From positions 1-34,617 of the forward strand of contig DWXK01000077.1 in the NCBI GenBank assembly GCA_019119205.1: a stretch of DNA of 34,617 bases, given 5' to 3'. Within the stretch, counting starts at the first letter, position 1. Each line of letters opens with the position of its first letter. The position numbers were made by a program, and so were the translations under genes. This document shows, in pieces, positions 25,316 through 34,203 of this stretch. This stretch comes from Candidatus Mediterraneibacter intestinavium. Its GTDB lineage: Bacteria > Bacillota > Clostridia > Lachnospirales > Lachnospiraceae. The notes below the pieces were generated by a model, which did not search any database, was not told the origin of the DNA, and was given only the letters and a program-made list of their open reading frames with translations.

Positions 25316-26244
25316 TTATCTGCACCTCCTGTTTTTTCCTGCAAATGGCTTTTTTGCTTTTCACGGACAAACTCTCCAATCTCACGAAGTGCCTGCCTGC
25401 TCTCAGGGAGCGACGGAGCAACCGGAAAAATATGCATCATGCCGGGATAAAGATGAATCCTGCTCTCTGCCCCTGCTTTTTTCATCTTCTGATGCAGAAA
25501 TACGGAGTCATCTCTGAGCACCTCAGAATCCGACGCAATGATAAGCGTAGGGGGAAAACCTTTATAATTGCCGTAATATGGAGCTGCATACGGATTATGC
25601 AGTACCGCCGGGTCTCCCGTGACAAGATAGGTCGCACGCACCTCTTCCGAGAGATTAGAGACCATACAGTCTGTCGCCAGATTCTCACGGTGGCTTGGGA
25701 ATTCCTGGTCAAACTGCACCGCCGGAGCAAGAACTACTGTACATGCCGGCAGAGGGATTCCCTCGTCTTTTGCACGCAGAACTGTAGCCAGTGTCAATGT
25801 TGCGCCGGCGCTTTCTCCTATAACAGCAATCCCTTCTCCGTCGTATTTCTCCGCCAGTGCGCAGTACGCCCGGAAGCAATCTTCAGGAGCCGCCGGAAAC
25901 GGATGTTCCGGCGCCAGCCTGTAACGTATGCTGTACAGATTGCATCCTGTCTGCTTCACCAGTTCTCCTGTCAGCGGGCGTACAGTCTTTGTGCTCCCTG
26001 TCACAAAGCCTCCTCCGTGGATGTACAATATACACCTGTCTTTTGGATTATGGTCTGAAAAAAGATATTCCCCATCCGTGCCATCCAGTTCAACCTCACG
26101 GCTCATAATCCCCTTGGGGAGCTTCTGAGGGACTCCTTTTTCTTCTGCCACGCGCTTTACAGCGTAATCATGTGGCTGGGACGGGTCATACGGTTTTTGC
26201 CCGCGTTTTATCAAAGAAAACATAATCTTCTGCATCAGGCTCAT
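25312..26244 (-). CDS. Alpha/beta hydrolase, HSL-type carboxylesterase
   Basis: 310 aa without a signal peptide. The oxyanion-hole motif IHGGGF (about 75-80), nucleophile elbow GESAG with Ser145, and the late Asp (SDSEVLRDD) and His (GMMHIF) complete the HSL-family triad. This branch includes acetyl- and other short-chain esterases. It starts one base after the GH78 stop (TGA-T-ATG) with GGAGGAG as ribosome site, and overlaps the next GH78 gene. Lying between two rhamnosidases, it is likely to remove acyl groups (acetyl or aromatic) that block the sugars. The actual ester is not known. Confidence 0.9.
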   Translation of the reverse strand: MSLMQKIMFSLIKRGQKPYDPSQPHDYAVKRVAEEKGVPQKLPKGIMSREVELDGTDGEYLFSDHNPKDRCILYIHGGGFVTGSTKTVRPLTGELVKQTGCNLYSIRYRLAPEHPFPAAPEDCFRAYCALAEKYDGEGIAVIGESAGATLTLATVLRAKDEGIPLPACTVVLAPAVQFDQEFPSHRENLATDCMVSNLSEEVRATYLVTGDPAVLHNPYAAPYYGNYKGFPPTLIIASDSEVLRDDSVFLHQKMKKAGAESRIHLYPGMMHIFPVAPSLPESRQALREIGEFVREKQKSHLQEKTGGADK

Positions 26245-26245
26245 A

Positions 26246-28978
26246 TCAGGACTCCTCCTGCGCGTTCAGCGCGTTCACGACCGCCTCAAACATCGGTCTC
26301 GCATCCGGAGCCGCTCCCAGCATCTCAGCGAACGTCATCTGCATCGCCATCTGGATCATCGGACCGTCCAGCATACCCGGCGCGAGCTGCTCGAACATCT
26401 GCACCGCCAGCGGCTCCGCCACGATCTCCGCCAGCGTGCTGTCCATACTAAAACGCAGAGTCTTCAGGCTTGTCTCTGTATCGTATTCATAGTCATAGAC
26501 ACCGGAACCGACTTCCAACTCTTCTTCCTTCTCCGGCAGGACGATCACTGCTGTAGTATTCGCCGGTATCTCCGCGTGGATATGGAGTTTCCCGTCTTTA
26601 CAGCTGTAGCTGCTGACGATCTTCCCGTAGGGAGATTCAAACGCGCCTTCTGCTTCCTCGATCCCTTTGACGAGCATCGGTTTAATGAGTATCCTCTTAT
26701 ATCCCGGTTCCAGCTGGTTGATGCCCGCCGTCTTGCGGTACATCCAGTCGCCGATGGAGCCGTATGCGTAATGGTTCAGGGAATTCATGCCCGACTCGTC
26801 GAACGTGCCGTCCGGCTTGATGGAATCCCATCTCTCCCAGATGGTCGTCGCGCCCATATTGACCGCGTACAGCCAGGACGGGTAGTCTTCCCTCATGAGC
26901 AGGGTACATGCCATATCGTGCGCCCCGTTCTCGGAGAGCGCATGGCAGATATACGGAGTCCCGACAAACCCGGTCGCCAGATGATTCTTATGATTTTCGA
27001 TATTTGTGAGCAGAGTCTTCAAGATCCGCTTCCTGTCCTTCTCTCTTGCCAGGTCAAAGTAGAGAGCAAGGATACATCCGGTCTGGGTCTCACTGACGAT
27101 GCGTCCGGTCTCTGTATAATACTCTCTCCGAAATGCTTCCAGCGTCTTTTCATACAGGGCAGCATATTTCTCTTTCGCGTCCGCATATCCGAGAACATCC
27201 GCCGTCTGTTTTACCAGATCCGTCACATACAGGTAATATGCGTTGGCGATCATATACTTGTCCGTAGCGCCGGTGCGGTCCGCGCTCTCTTCCTTGTCAA
27301 GTGCCAGCCAGTCACCGTACTGGAACCCGGTCATCCAAAGTCCGTTTTCTTCACAGTTGTTTGTAATGTAATCCACCCACTCGTGCATACATCTCCAGTT
27401 TTCCTCCAGTATCCTCTTATCCCCATAGGTCTGGTACACCGTCCAGGGAACGATGACCGCAGCGTCGCTCCATGCAGAGGAACTGTAGGAGCCCAGGATA
27501 TCCGGCACCACATGGGGCACTCCTTTTTCAAGAGAAGATTCCGCCGACATATCCCTCATCCATTTGCTGAAGAAAAGCGCTGTATTCCGGTTATACGACG
27601 CCGTCCACGAAAACACCTGGGCGTCCCCTGTCCAGCCGAGGCGCTCGTCTCTCTGCGGACAGTCGGTGGGAATGTCGAGGAAGTTGTCCCGCATGCCCCA
27701 GGAAATGTTGCTCTGGAGCTGGTTGATCTTTTTATTGGATGTATGGAAAGATCCGATAGTTTCCATATCGGAGTGCATCACGCAGGCGGTAAACATCTCC
27801 GGTTTCATGTCATCAATGCCCTCCACGCAGATATAGCGGAACCCATGGAAAGTAAAATGAGGCAGGAATGTCTGCTCTTCCCCATTGCAGATATAGGTGT
27901 CAACGGATCTTGCCTGACGCAGTGTCTCAGGATAGAAGTTTCCGTCCTTATCAAGCACCTCTGCGTGGCGCACCGTGATCTTCTGCCCCTTCTGCCCTTT
28001 GATCCGGATCTCTGCCAGCCCGGTGATATTCTGTCCGAAATCAACCAGACGCTCTCCCTTCGGGGTCACGATCAGTTCTTTTGCAGGGATGCGCTCTGTG
28101 ATGCGGACCGGTTCATTCTCCTGAGCGGTAAGGATGCCATTGTCAAATTCTTTGACGGAGACTTTGCCTTCCCGGATATGCGGACTGTCCGTATCAATGG
28201 TCTCGCCCATGTAGATCTCGCTGTAACGGATCTCGCCGGTGCGCACACCCCAGCTCTCATCCGTGCAGATCACTTCCTGCACGCCGTCTTCATATGTAAC
28301 GTGCAGCTCCGCAAACGCGCCCACACGGCCGCCGTAGATATCCGGGGTGCACATAAATCCCAGGATGCCCTTGTACCACCCGTTTCCGACCGTCATCTCC
28401 AGCAGGTTCTCCCCGCTTTTCAACTGTTCTGTCACGTCATAGGTCTGATACTGGAGACGGTTGTGGTAGCTGGTCCATCCCGGAGTCATCCGGTCTTCTC
28501 CGGCTTTTTCGCCGTTTATCGCAAACTCGTAAACTCCCTGCGCCGTAGCGTATAGCCTTGCTTTCTCCACATCTCCTATCAATGTGATATTTTTATAGAA
28601 GACCGGGCAGGCTGTCTCTTCATTTGCAAAATCATGAGTGATCATCTGAGCGCAGAATGCCTGCGGGTCAAACATCCCCGTCTCAAAAGTCATGTCAGCA
28701 CTGTCAGCCTGTCCGTAATTATCCCATACGGTCACTTTCACACTATAAAGAGTCTCATCACACAGCGCTGCACCTTCATAGGGAACCAGGACAGACTCGC
28801 TGCTTTCCCGCATGCCGGTGTCCCACACAGTTTCTCCATTGCATGTCACTTCGATCCGGTAAATACGCTGGACTGTGTTCTTTTCGTCTGTCCGCATTTT
28901 CCATGAAAAGCGCGGGCTTTTCACGGCAAGTCCGATCGGGTTCTCACGGTATTCTGTCCTCAGGTCATATATTTTCAT
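26246..28978 (-). CDS. Alpha-L-rhamnosidase, GH78 family (first copy, with extra C-terminal tail)
   Basis: 910 aa from the ATG at 28978 (GAGGAGGAAG upstream; an ATG 9 codons earlier lacks this). The N-terminus KSPRFSWKMRTDEKNTVQRIY parallels the paralogue. The acid motif is DCPQRDERLGWTGD (Asp439 to Asp452, Glu445), one residue longer than in the other copy. TTIWERWDS carries Glu715, followed by LNHYAYG. There is no signal peptide. After the usual end, about 60 residues of helical, Met/Ala-rich tail follow (from about 848), which resembles the tail of the GH3 enzyme in this operon. Clear divergence from the second GH78 suggests a different linkage or aglycone preference. Confidence 0.93.
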   Translation of the reverse strand: MKIYDLRTEYRENPIGLAVKSPRFSWKMRTDEKNTVQRIYRIEVTCNGETVWDTGMRESSESVLVPYEGAALCDETLYSVKVTVWDNYGQADSADMTFETGMFDPQAFCAQMITHDFANEETACPVFYKNITLIGDVEKARLYATAQGVYEFAINGEKAGEDRMTPGWTSYHNRLQYQTYDVTEQLKSGENLLEMTVGNGWYKGILGFMCTPDIYGGRVGAFAELHVTYEDGVQEVICTDESWGVRTGEIRYSEIYMGETIDTDSPHIREGKVSVKEFDNGILTAQENEPVRITERIPAKELIVTPKGERLVDFGQNITGLAEIRIKGQKGQKITVRHAEVLDKDGNFYPETLRQARSVDTYICNGEEQTFLPHFTFHGFRYICVEGIDDMKPEMFTACVMHSDMETIGSFHTSNKKINQLQSNISWGMRDNFLDIPTDCPQRDERLGWTGDAQVFSWTASYNRNTALFFSKWMRDMSAESSLEKGVPHVVPDILGSYSSSAWSDAAVIVPWTVYQTYGDKRILEENWRCMHEWVDYITNNCEENGLWMTGFQYGDWLALDKEESADRTGATDKYMIANAYYLYVTDLVKQTADVLGYADAKEKYAALYEKTLEAFRREYYTETGRIVSETQTGCILALYFDLAREKDRKRILKTLLTNIENHKNHLATGFVGTPYICHALSENGAHDMACTLLMREDYPSWLYAVNMGATTIWERWDSIKPDGTFDESGMNSLNHYAYGSIGDWMYRKTAGINQLEPGYKRILIKPMLVKGIEEAEGAFESPYGKIVSSYSCKDGKLHIHAEIPANTTAVIVLPEKEEELEVGSGVYDYEYDTETSLKTLRFSMDSTLAEIVAEPLAVQMFEQLAPGMLDGPMIQMAMQMTFAEMLGAAPDARPMFEAVVNALNAQEES

Positions 28979-29008
28979 GGTTTTCTTCCTCCTCGTCAGA
29001 TTCACTTA

Positions 29009-29033
29009 CTGCCCCGTCAGGATGGCGGGGCAG
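29009..29033 (-). promoter_or_regulatory. Intercistronic stem-loop between the symporter and GH78 genes
   Basis: Minus strand CTGCCCCG-N9-CGGGGCAG, a perfect 8-bp GC-rich stem, 13 bases after the symporter stop. No T-run follows, so it is more likely an mRNA processing or 3'-protection element that sets relative amounts of the two products. Confidence 0.5.
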
Positions 29034-29046
29034 CATAATAATCATT

Positions 29047-30456
29047 TTATTTATTTGAAGATGCTTTTCTTTTTTCCAGTTCTTCGTGTATGCCCGGAAG
29101 TTTCTTCTCGAGGTCAAATTTCATCGCGATGATGAACATGATCACGAACATCGCCAGCGGCGCATAAATATTGAATGTAAATATTGCCTGTTCTACCGCG
29201 GGAGTCAGCACTGTCGCCGTCGCGTCATACGCTGCGATCGCAAGGCACCATCCGATCATGGATGCTCCCACGCCGTTTCCTACTTTAGAACCAAAGCTTG
29301 CGGCCGCCTGGGAAGAACCCACCATGCGTTTTCCGTATTTGTAGTCATTGTAGTCTATGGACATCGCAGTAACGGTCCCGAGAAGGCACATCATAGGGAT
29401 ATTCGCAAAAGTGGAAAAGCATCCTAATACGGCATTGTAAACAAAGTTATACGGGTTGAGCAGTCGGAGTACATTTCCCACGATTCCGATAACAAAGGAA
29501 ACACGCAGGGATTTTGTAACACCGAGAGTCTTGATCAGGACCGGTGTTGCCACAAAGCCGAGGATCGTCGGGATCAGCCCCACGCCTCCGAGGATTCCCA
29601 CAAGGTTGTCGTTTCCGTAGATCCACTTACAGTAGTATGTTCCTGATGAATTTGACAGTCCGTAGAAAATATTGGAACAGATTGCAAGGACAAGCGCCAT
29701 CACCCAGTATTTATTGTGGAACAGATTCTTTAATGCTTCCGAGAACGGAACGCTTTCTTCCTCCGGCTCTGCGGAGACATCCGCTTCCTGTCCGTCCATC
29801 GCCGGATATTCTTTGCTCGTCTTATAAGTAACAAACAAAAGGAGCGCTGAGATCACCGCCAGCACCGCGCTGAAGATCACCCATGCCTTCTGATCGCCGC
29901 CCAGCATGTTCGTGATCGGGATGATCATCACCGCAATGATCATTCCGGATACATAGCCGGCTGCCGCACGCCATGTTCCCATCTTCGCACGCTCTTCCTG
30001 GCTGTTGGTGCGGACCACCATGATAGCCTGGTAAGGTACACAGATAATTGTGTAAATAACTGCTGAGAACAAGAAGTTCGTAATGAACAGATATACGATC
30101 TGGACTGTCGAACTTACATTAGAAGGAACAGTAAACATCAATATCATGATAAGCGCCATGGGGAGGATCATACGGAATATCCACGGTCTGTATTTTTCTT
30201 TCCCCGGAGCCGTATGATCGACAACATATCCCATGATGATGTCGGTAAACGCGTCAAGAATCTTGACGACCAGCAGCGCAGTAGCGATCGCTCCCGCTGC
30301 AACGCCTACTTTATCTGTATAGAAATATGTAAGCTGTCCGATCAGACCGCTGATCGCGTTCAGTGAAAACTGCCCTGCCGCGTCCCCCAGATAGTCCGAC
30401 ATTCTCATGACTTTCTGGACTCCCAGTTTGTCTTTTCCCAATGGTTTCTTTGCCAT
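29047..30456 (-). CDS. GPH-family glycoside:cation symporter (MelB/YicJ-like MFS transporter)
   Basis: 469 aa, twelve membrane segments. The first loop motif DAFTDIIMGYVVDHT (about 67-81) carries the Asp residues used for cation coupling in MelB-type carriers, followed by KYRPWI. The family moves glycosides, pentosides and hexuronides with Na+ or H+. It sits directly between the GH3 and the GH78 genes in the same direction, with 51 bases from the GH3 stop, and is the only importer of this locus. Together with enzymes lacking signal peptides this indicates uptake of the intact glycoside. The substrate is inferred, not read from the sequence. Confidence 0.92.
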   Translation of the reverse strand: MAKKPLGKDKLGVQKVMRMSDYLGDAAGQFSLNAISGLIGQLTYFYTDKVGVAAGAIATALLVVKILDAFTDIIMGYVVDHTAPGKEKYRPWIFRMILPMALIMILMFTVPSNVSSTVQIVYLFITNFLFSAVIYTIICVPYQAIMVVRTNSQEERAKMGTWRAAAGYVSGMIIAVMIIPITNMLGGDQKAWVIFSAVLAVISALLLFVTYKTSKEYPAMDGQEADVSAEPEEESVPFSEALKNLFHNKYWVMALVLAICSNIFYGLSNSSGTYYCKWIYGNDNLVGILGGVGLIPTILGFVATPVLIKTLGVTKSLRVSFVIGIVGNVLRLLNPYNFVYNAVLGCFSTFANIPMMCLLGTVTAMSIDYNDYKYGKRMVGSSQAAASFGSKVGNGVGASMIGWCLAIAAYDATATVLTPAVEQAIFTFNIYAPLAMFVIMFIIAMKFDLEKKLPGIHEELEKRKASSNK

Positions 30457-30507
30457 TCTTCTTACCTCTCTTCCTCTTTTTAGAATATCTCATATTTTTC
30501 TTCTGTG

Positions 30508-32790
30508 TCAATCTGCATTCAGCGCCGAAAGCAATCCGTTGACCGAATCCCAGGTCATGCCCGGCACGAAGCTGACAAGCTGCCTAAGCGGCATATCCTG
30601 CATCATTGCCGCCAGCATCTCCTGATTTATAACATCACCAACTGCAGAATCCGCCATCTCTTTCGCCTGCTCGTCCCCGGCCATCATCTGTCCCAGGATC
30701 TGCTGAGCCTTCGGATCTGACATAAGCTCGCCCATGCAGGTGTTCGCCGTATATTTCTGCCTCGGGCGTTTTGTATTCTTCACCTGGACCTCTTTCTCCA
30801 GGATCACTTCCTGAGCGTTCCGGCAGATCTGGATCATGTATGTGCCATCCGGCACATCCCAGCAGTGAAGGTCTGCATTCCATATTGCGAAAGCACGGTC
30901 ATCCATCGTAAAGGCTACGGTCTTTTTCTCTCCCGGTTCCAGTGAGACTTTTTCGAAACCTTTCAGTTCCCGCGCCGGCCTCGGCACTTCCGAGTTCACC
31001 GGAGCCACGTAGAGCTGCACCACTTCCTTACCCGGGCAGTCCCCTGTGTTCTTAACATCCACGCTTACGCTCAATGTCTCCGCGTCTGTCAGTTCAGTCT
31101 TATCTGTGGTCATATTACTGTATCCGAATGTGGTATAGGAAAGTCCGTACCCGAACGGATACTGTACTTCCATGTCGCGGGTGGTGTAATACCGGTATCC
31201 CACAAACACTCCTTCTCTGTACTCCGCATGATCTTTGCCTTTACCGTAGGTCAGATAACACGGTGTATCCTCCAGGCGGTTCGGAAATGTCTCGGACAGT
31301 CTTCCGGATGGATTCACTTCTCCGAAGAGGATTTTTACCTCTGCCTTTCCGACTGCCTGTCCGCCAAGGTAGGCCTCCAGGATCGCAGACACCCTGTCTT
31401 TCCACGGCATCACGACCGGAGAACCGTTGTGGAGTACCACGACCACATTTTTCTGTACGCCACAGATTTTCTCAATAAGACGGTTCTGGCAGTCCGGAAG
31501 GTTCAGATGCTTCCGGTCATAGCCTTCCGATTCAAAGCTGTCCGGAAGCCCGGCGAATACCACAGCCACATCCGCTTCTTTCGCCGCCTTCACCGCTTCT
31601 GCTTCCAGCGCTTCATCGGCTTTGTCCTCTGCATCGTCAAACCCTTTCGCGTAAGTCACTTCTGCAAGACCCTTTACCGCTTCCAGAGCGGACTCTACCT
31701 TCCAGCTGTTGATATGAGAACTTCCGCCGCCCTGATACCGGGGCGCTTCCGCATATTTGCCGATAAAGGCGATCTTCTGTTCTTTTTCCAGCGGAAGGAT
31801 GCTCTTCCCGTTTTCACCGTATTCATTCTTCAGAAGGACGATACATTCTTCCTCGACCGATGCCGCAGTCTCATGATCCTTCTCTCTGTCAAAGACTGCA
31901 TTCTCATCCCGGTTCTCCATGTACCGGAATACAATATTCAGGATCCGCTCACATGCCTCGTCCACCACTGCTTCTTCCAGCGCCTCTTCCTGCACCGCCT
32001 TTACGATCAGTGCGTCATTCACACCGTTTGAAGAGGGCATTTCCAGATCCATTCCGGCTTTCAGCGCTTCTACCCTGTCATTTACCGCGCCCCAGTCGGA
32101 TACAACATACCCGTCGAATCCCCATTCCTCTCTCAGAAGATCTGTGAGGTATTCTTTTGACTCCCCGACAAAAGTTCCGTTGATCCGGTTGTATGAATTC
32201 ATCACAGTCCACGGTTTCCCGTTCTTTACCGCCCCTTCAAAGGGCACCATATAGATCTCACGCAGCGTCCGCTCATCCACATCCGAAGAATTTGTCATCC
32301 TGCGTTTCTCCTGATTGTTCGCCAGGAAATGCTTCACGCTGGTCCCTACGTTTTTGCTCTGCACGCCTCTGATAAATGCCGACGACATCTCGGATGCCGC
32401 GTACGGGTCTTCTGAATAATACTCAAAATTTCTTCCGCACAGCGGGGATCTCTTAATGTTCACCGCAGGTCCTAAAATGGTGCTTACATCCTCCGCCTGG
32501 CATTCCTGCCCTATGGTCTCTCCCATCTTTTCCGCAAGCTCTCTGTCAAAACTTGAGGCAAGCGCGCACCCCGCCGGGAAGCAGACCGCTTTGATGCTGT
32601 CGTTGATTCCCAGATGATCGCCTGCTTCATCCTGTTTGCGCAGGCCGTGGGGTCCGTCGGACACCATCACAGCCGGAATCCCGAGCCGCTCCACCGCTTT
32701 GGTATGCCAGAAATCCGCCCCGGAACATAAGCCCGCTTTTTCTTCCAGTGTCATCTGCGAGACCAGCTCTCTGATCTTCTCCTTGTCCAT
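30508..32790 (-). CDS. Beta-glucosidase-type glycoside hydrolase, GH3 family
   Basis: 760 aa without a signal peptide. The GH3 barrel holds VMVSDGPHGLR (about 41-51), KHFLANNQE (about 158-166) and the nucleophile Asp232 in VVSDWGAV. The second domain has FESEGYDRKHLNLP with the probable acid/base Glu, and a fibronectin-III-like domain follows (about 580-650). The C-terminus extends about 90 residues as a helical tail (MGELMSDPKAQQILGQMMAG and on). First gene of the operon, with AAGGAGGAGAAC before the ATG. It should remove terminal beta-glucose (or a related sugar) after the rhamnosidases act; beta-xylosidase or similar activity cannot be ruled out by eye. Confidence 0.92.
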   Translation of the reverse strand: MDKEKIRELVSQMTLEEKAGLCSGADFWHTKAVERLGIPAVMVSDGPHGLRKQDEAGDHLGINDSIKAVCFPAGCALASSFDRELAEKMGETIGQECQAEDVSTILGPAVNIKRSPLCGRNFEYYSEDPYAASEMSSAFIRGVQSKNVGTSVKHFLANNQEKRRMTNSSDVDERTLREIYMVPFEGAVKNGKPWTVMNSYNRINGTFVGESKEYLTDLLREEWGFDGYVVSDWGAVNDRVEALKAGMDLEMPSSNGVNDALIVKAVQEEALEEAVVDEACERILNIVFRYMENRDENAVFDREKDHETAASVEEECIVLLKNEYGENGKSILPLEKEQKIAFIGKYAEAPRYQGGGSSHINSWKVESALEAVKGLAEVTYAKGFDDAEDKADEALEAEAVKAAKEADVAVVFAGLPDSFESEGYDRKHLNLPDCQNRLIEKICGVQKNVVVVLHNGSPVVMPWKDRVSAILEAYLGGQAVGKAEVKILFGEVNPSGRLSETFPNRLEDTPCYLTYGKGKDHAEYREGVFVGYRYYTTRDMEVQYPFGYGLSYTTFGYSNMTTDKTELTDAETLSVSVDVKNTGDCPGKEVVQLYVAPVNSEVPRPARELKGFEKVSLEPGEKKTVAFTMDDRAFAIWNADLHCWDVPDGTYMIQICRNAQEVILEKEVQVKNTKRPRQKYTANTCMGELMSDPKAQQILGQMMAGDEQAKEMADSAVGDVINQEMLAAMMQDMPLRQLVSFVPGMTWDSVNGLLSALNAD

Positions 32791-32839
32791 GCTGTTCTCC
32801 TCCTTGTTTCATCTTGTGGGTTTATTTTAATTTAAGAAA

Positions 32840-32891
32840 TGTGCATTGTATTTTCTTTTTGTCCTGTATTTTATATATTTGTTCTGTATTT
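32840..32891. promoter_or_regulatory. Direct repeats in the AraC/GH3 intergenic region, candidate AraC operator
   Basis: TTTGTCCTGTATTT (32858-32871) and TTTGTTCTGTATTT (32878-32891) differ at one of 14 positions and have a 20-base period. A weaker third copy, TGTGCATTGTATTT, lies at 32840-32853. The last copy adjoins the araC-type gene's -35 box. On the minus strand no good -35 was seen for the GH3 gene, as expected for an activated promoter. Confidence 0.6.
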
Positions 32892-32893
32892 CC

Positions 32894-32922
32894 TTGACAG
32901 AGGGGCGATTTTTTTCTACACT
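32894..32922 (+). promoter_or_regulatory. Promoter of the AraC-family regulator gene
   Basis: TTGACA (32894-32899), 17-base spacer, TACACT (32917-32922); ribosome site AAAGGCGG precedes the ATG at 32982. Confidence 0.7.
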
Positions 32923-32981
32923 GTTTTCTGTCAGAAAGATTTTCACTTTTAAGATTCGCACATTTACGAAAGGCGGTAATC

Positions 32982-34193
32982 ATGGCCCGGACAAATTCAT
33001 TCACCGATTTCCTTAAAATGCTTTATCCTGATTCCAATATTCCCTCATACCTGTACCGTTTCTCTGAGCAGAAGATCGTGTACACAGAGCCGGAGCAGTC
33101 CGCCCTCACTTATCCGCCCGCAAAGTATCTCTCCCGTCTGGTCAAACGCCCCGGAGCTATCGGGCACATCGCCTATCTGTCTACAGAGTACGGGAGTTAC
33201 TTCGGATGTGTATCTGCGGATGCCGACCCGGATATCCTGCTCGTATTCGGTCCGGTCACGCTTACGCCTTATTCGGATTCCGAGTTCCACCAGATGTATA
33301 TCGATTATGTCGTGCCCCAGGGATCGCGCAGCGAATTCTCCGAATTTTTCCAGAGAGTGCCCCAGTTCTCCCTGAACAGCTTTCTTGTCAAACTCTCTTT
33401 CATCAATTACTGCCTGAACGGCGAAATGCTCTCCGCACAGGAGCTTTTGCCCCGGCAGAATATCCAGGCAGACCGCGCGGCTGATAAATTATACGAAAAA
33501 AGATCTGATTCCGTACACAATCACTCCCACGAGATTGAGTCCGTGATCCACGAGATCATCCGCACCGGGAAGCCTGAAGCCCTGGCGCAGCTCGAGTTCA
33601 ACGAATCCTTTGCAAATGTAGGGATCATCGGCCCTACAGCGCTCCGACAGATCAAGAATACGATCATCGTGATCACTACCGTAGCCACGCGCGCGGCGAT
33701 CGACGGCGGACTGGATACGGATGCCGCATACCAGCTCTCCGACTCATTTATCCAGACGGCAGAATCGCTTTCTGACCCTGATGCGCTCTATGAGCTGATG
33801 GGGAGGGTCGCATATACCTTTGCCGAGCGCGTAAAAGAGGCGCAGATGCCGGTCTCAACAGACGGGATAATCCAGAACGCTATCCGCTTTATCCAGCAGA
33901 ATGTATGCGAACATATCACCGCAAAAGACGTGGCGGAACACACCGGGTTCAGCAGGAGTTATTTTTCTACTTATTTTAAAAAAGAACTGGGATTTTCCGT
34001 GAACGCATTTATCATGCGGTGTAAGATGGAAGAAGCAAAACAGCTGCTTAAGTACACCGACAAATCCGTCAGCGTCATAAGCAGCTATCTGTGCTTTTCC
34101 AGCCAGAGTCATTTTCAGACCGCTTTTAAGAAGCAGTTTGGGGTGACGCCATTACAGTACCGGAAGGATCCGGACTGTTTAGAAAGCAGATGA
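32982..34193 (+). CDS. AraC family transcriptional regulator
   Basis: 403 aa. The N-terminal part (about 1-280) is a sensor-like region without a recognised ligand-binding family, lacking membrane segments. The C-terminus (about 295-395) holds two helix-turn-helix units: ITAKDVAEHTGFSRSYFSTYF and the SVISSYLCFSSQSHFQTAFKK stretch, followed by the typical FGVTPLQYR. It is divergent from the GH3-symporter-GH78 run with about 190 bases between starts, and the direct repeats there are the probable binding sites. An activator of the glycoside genes responding to a sugar or glycoside, and self-regulated, is inferred. Confidence 0.92.
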   Translation: MARTNSFTDFLKMLYPDSNIPSYLYRFSEQKIVYTEPEQSALTYPPAKYLSRLVKRPGAIGHIAYLSTEYGSYFGCVSADADPDILLVFGPVTLTPYSDSEFHQMYIDYVVPQGSRSEFSEFFQRVPQFSLNSFLVKLSFINYCLNGEMLSAQELLPRQNIQADRAADKLYEKRSDSVHNHSHEIESVIHEIIRTGKPEALAQLEFNESFANVGIIGPTALRQIKNTIIVITTVATRAAIDGGLDTDAAYQLSDSFIQTAESLSDPDALYELMGRVAYTFAERVKEAQMPVSTDGIIQNAIRFIQQNVCEHITAKDVAEHTGFSRSYFSTYFKKELGFSVNAFIMRCKMEEAKQLLKYTDKSVSVISSYLCFSSQSHFQTAFKKQFGVTPLQYRKDPDCLESR

Positions 34194-34203
34194 CCGGTAC
34201 GGT

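Noticed and set aside
26576-28555. Plus-strand open frame of 659 codons opposite the first GH78 gene
   Set aside because: Long only because of codon bias in the opposite strand; the GH78 catalytic motifs are on the minus strand.
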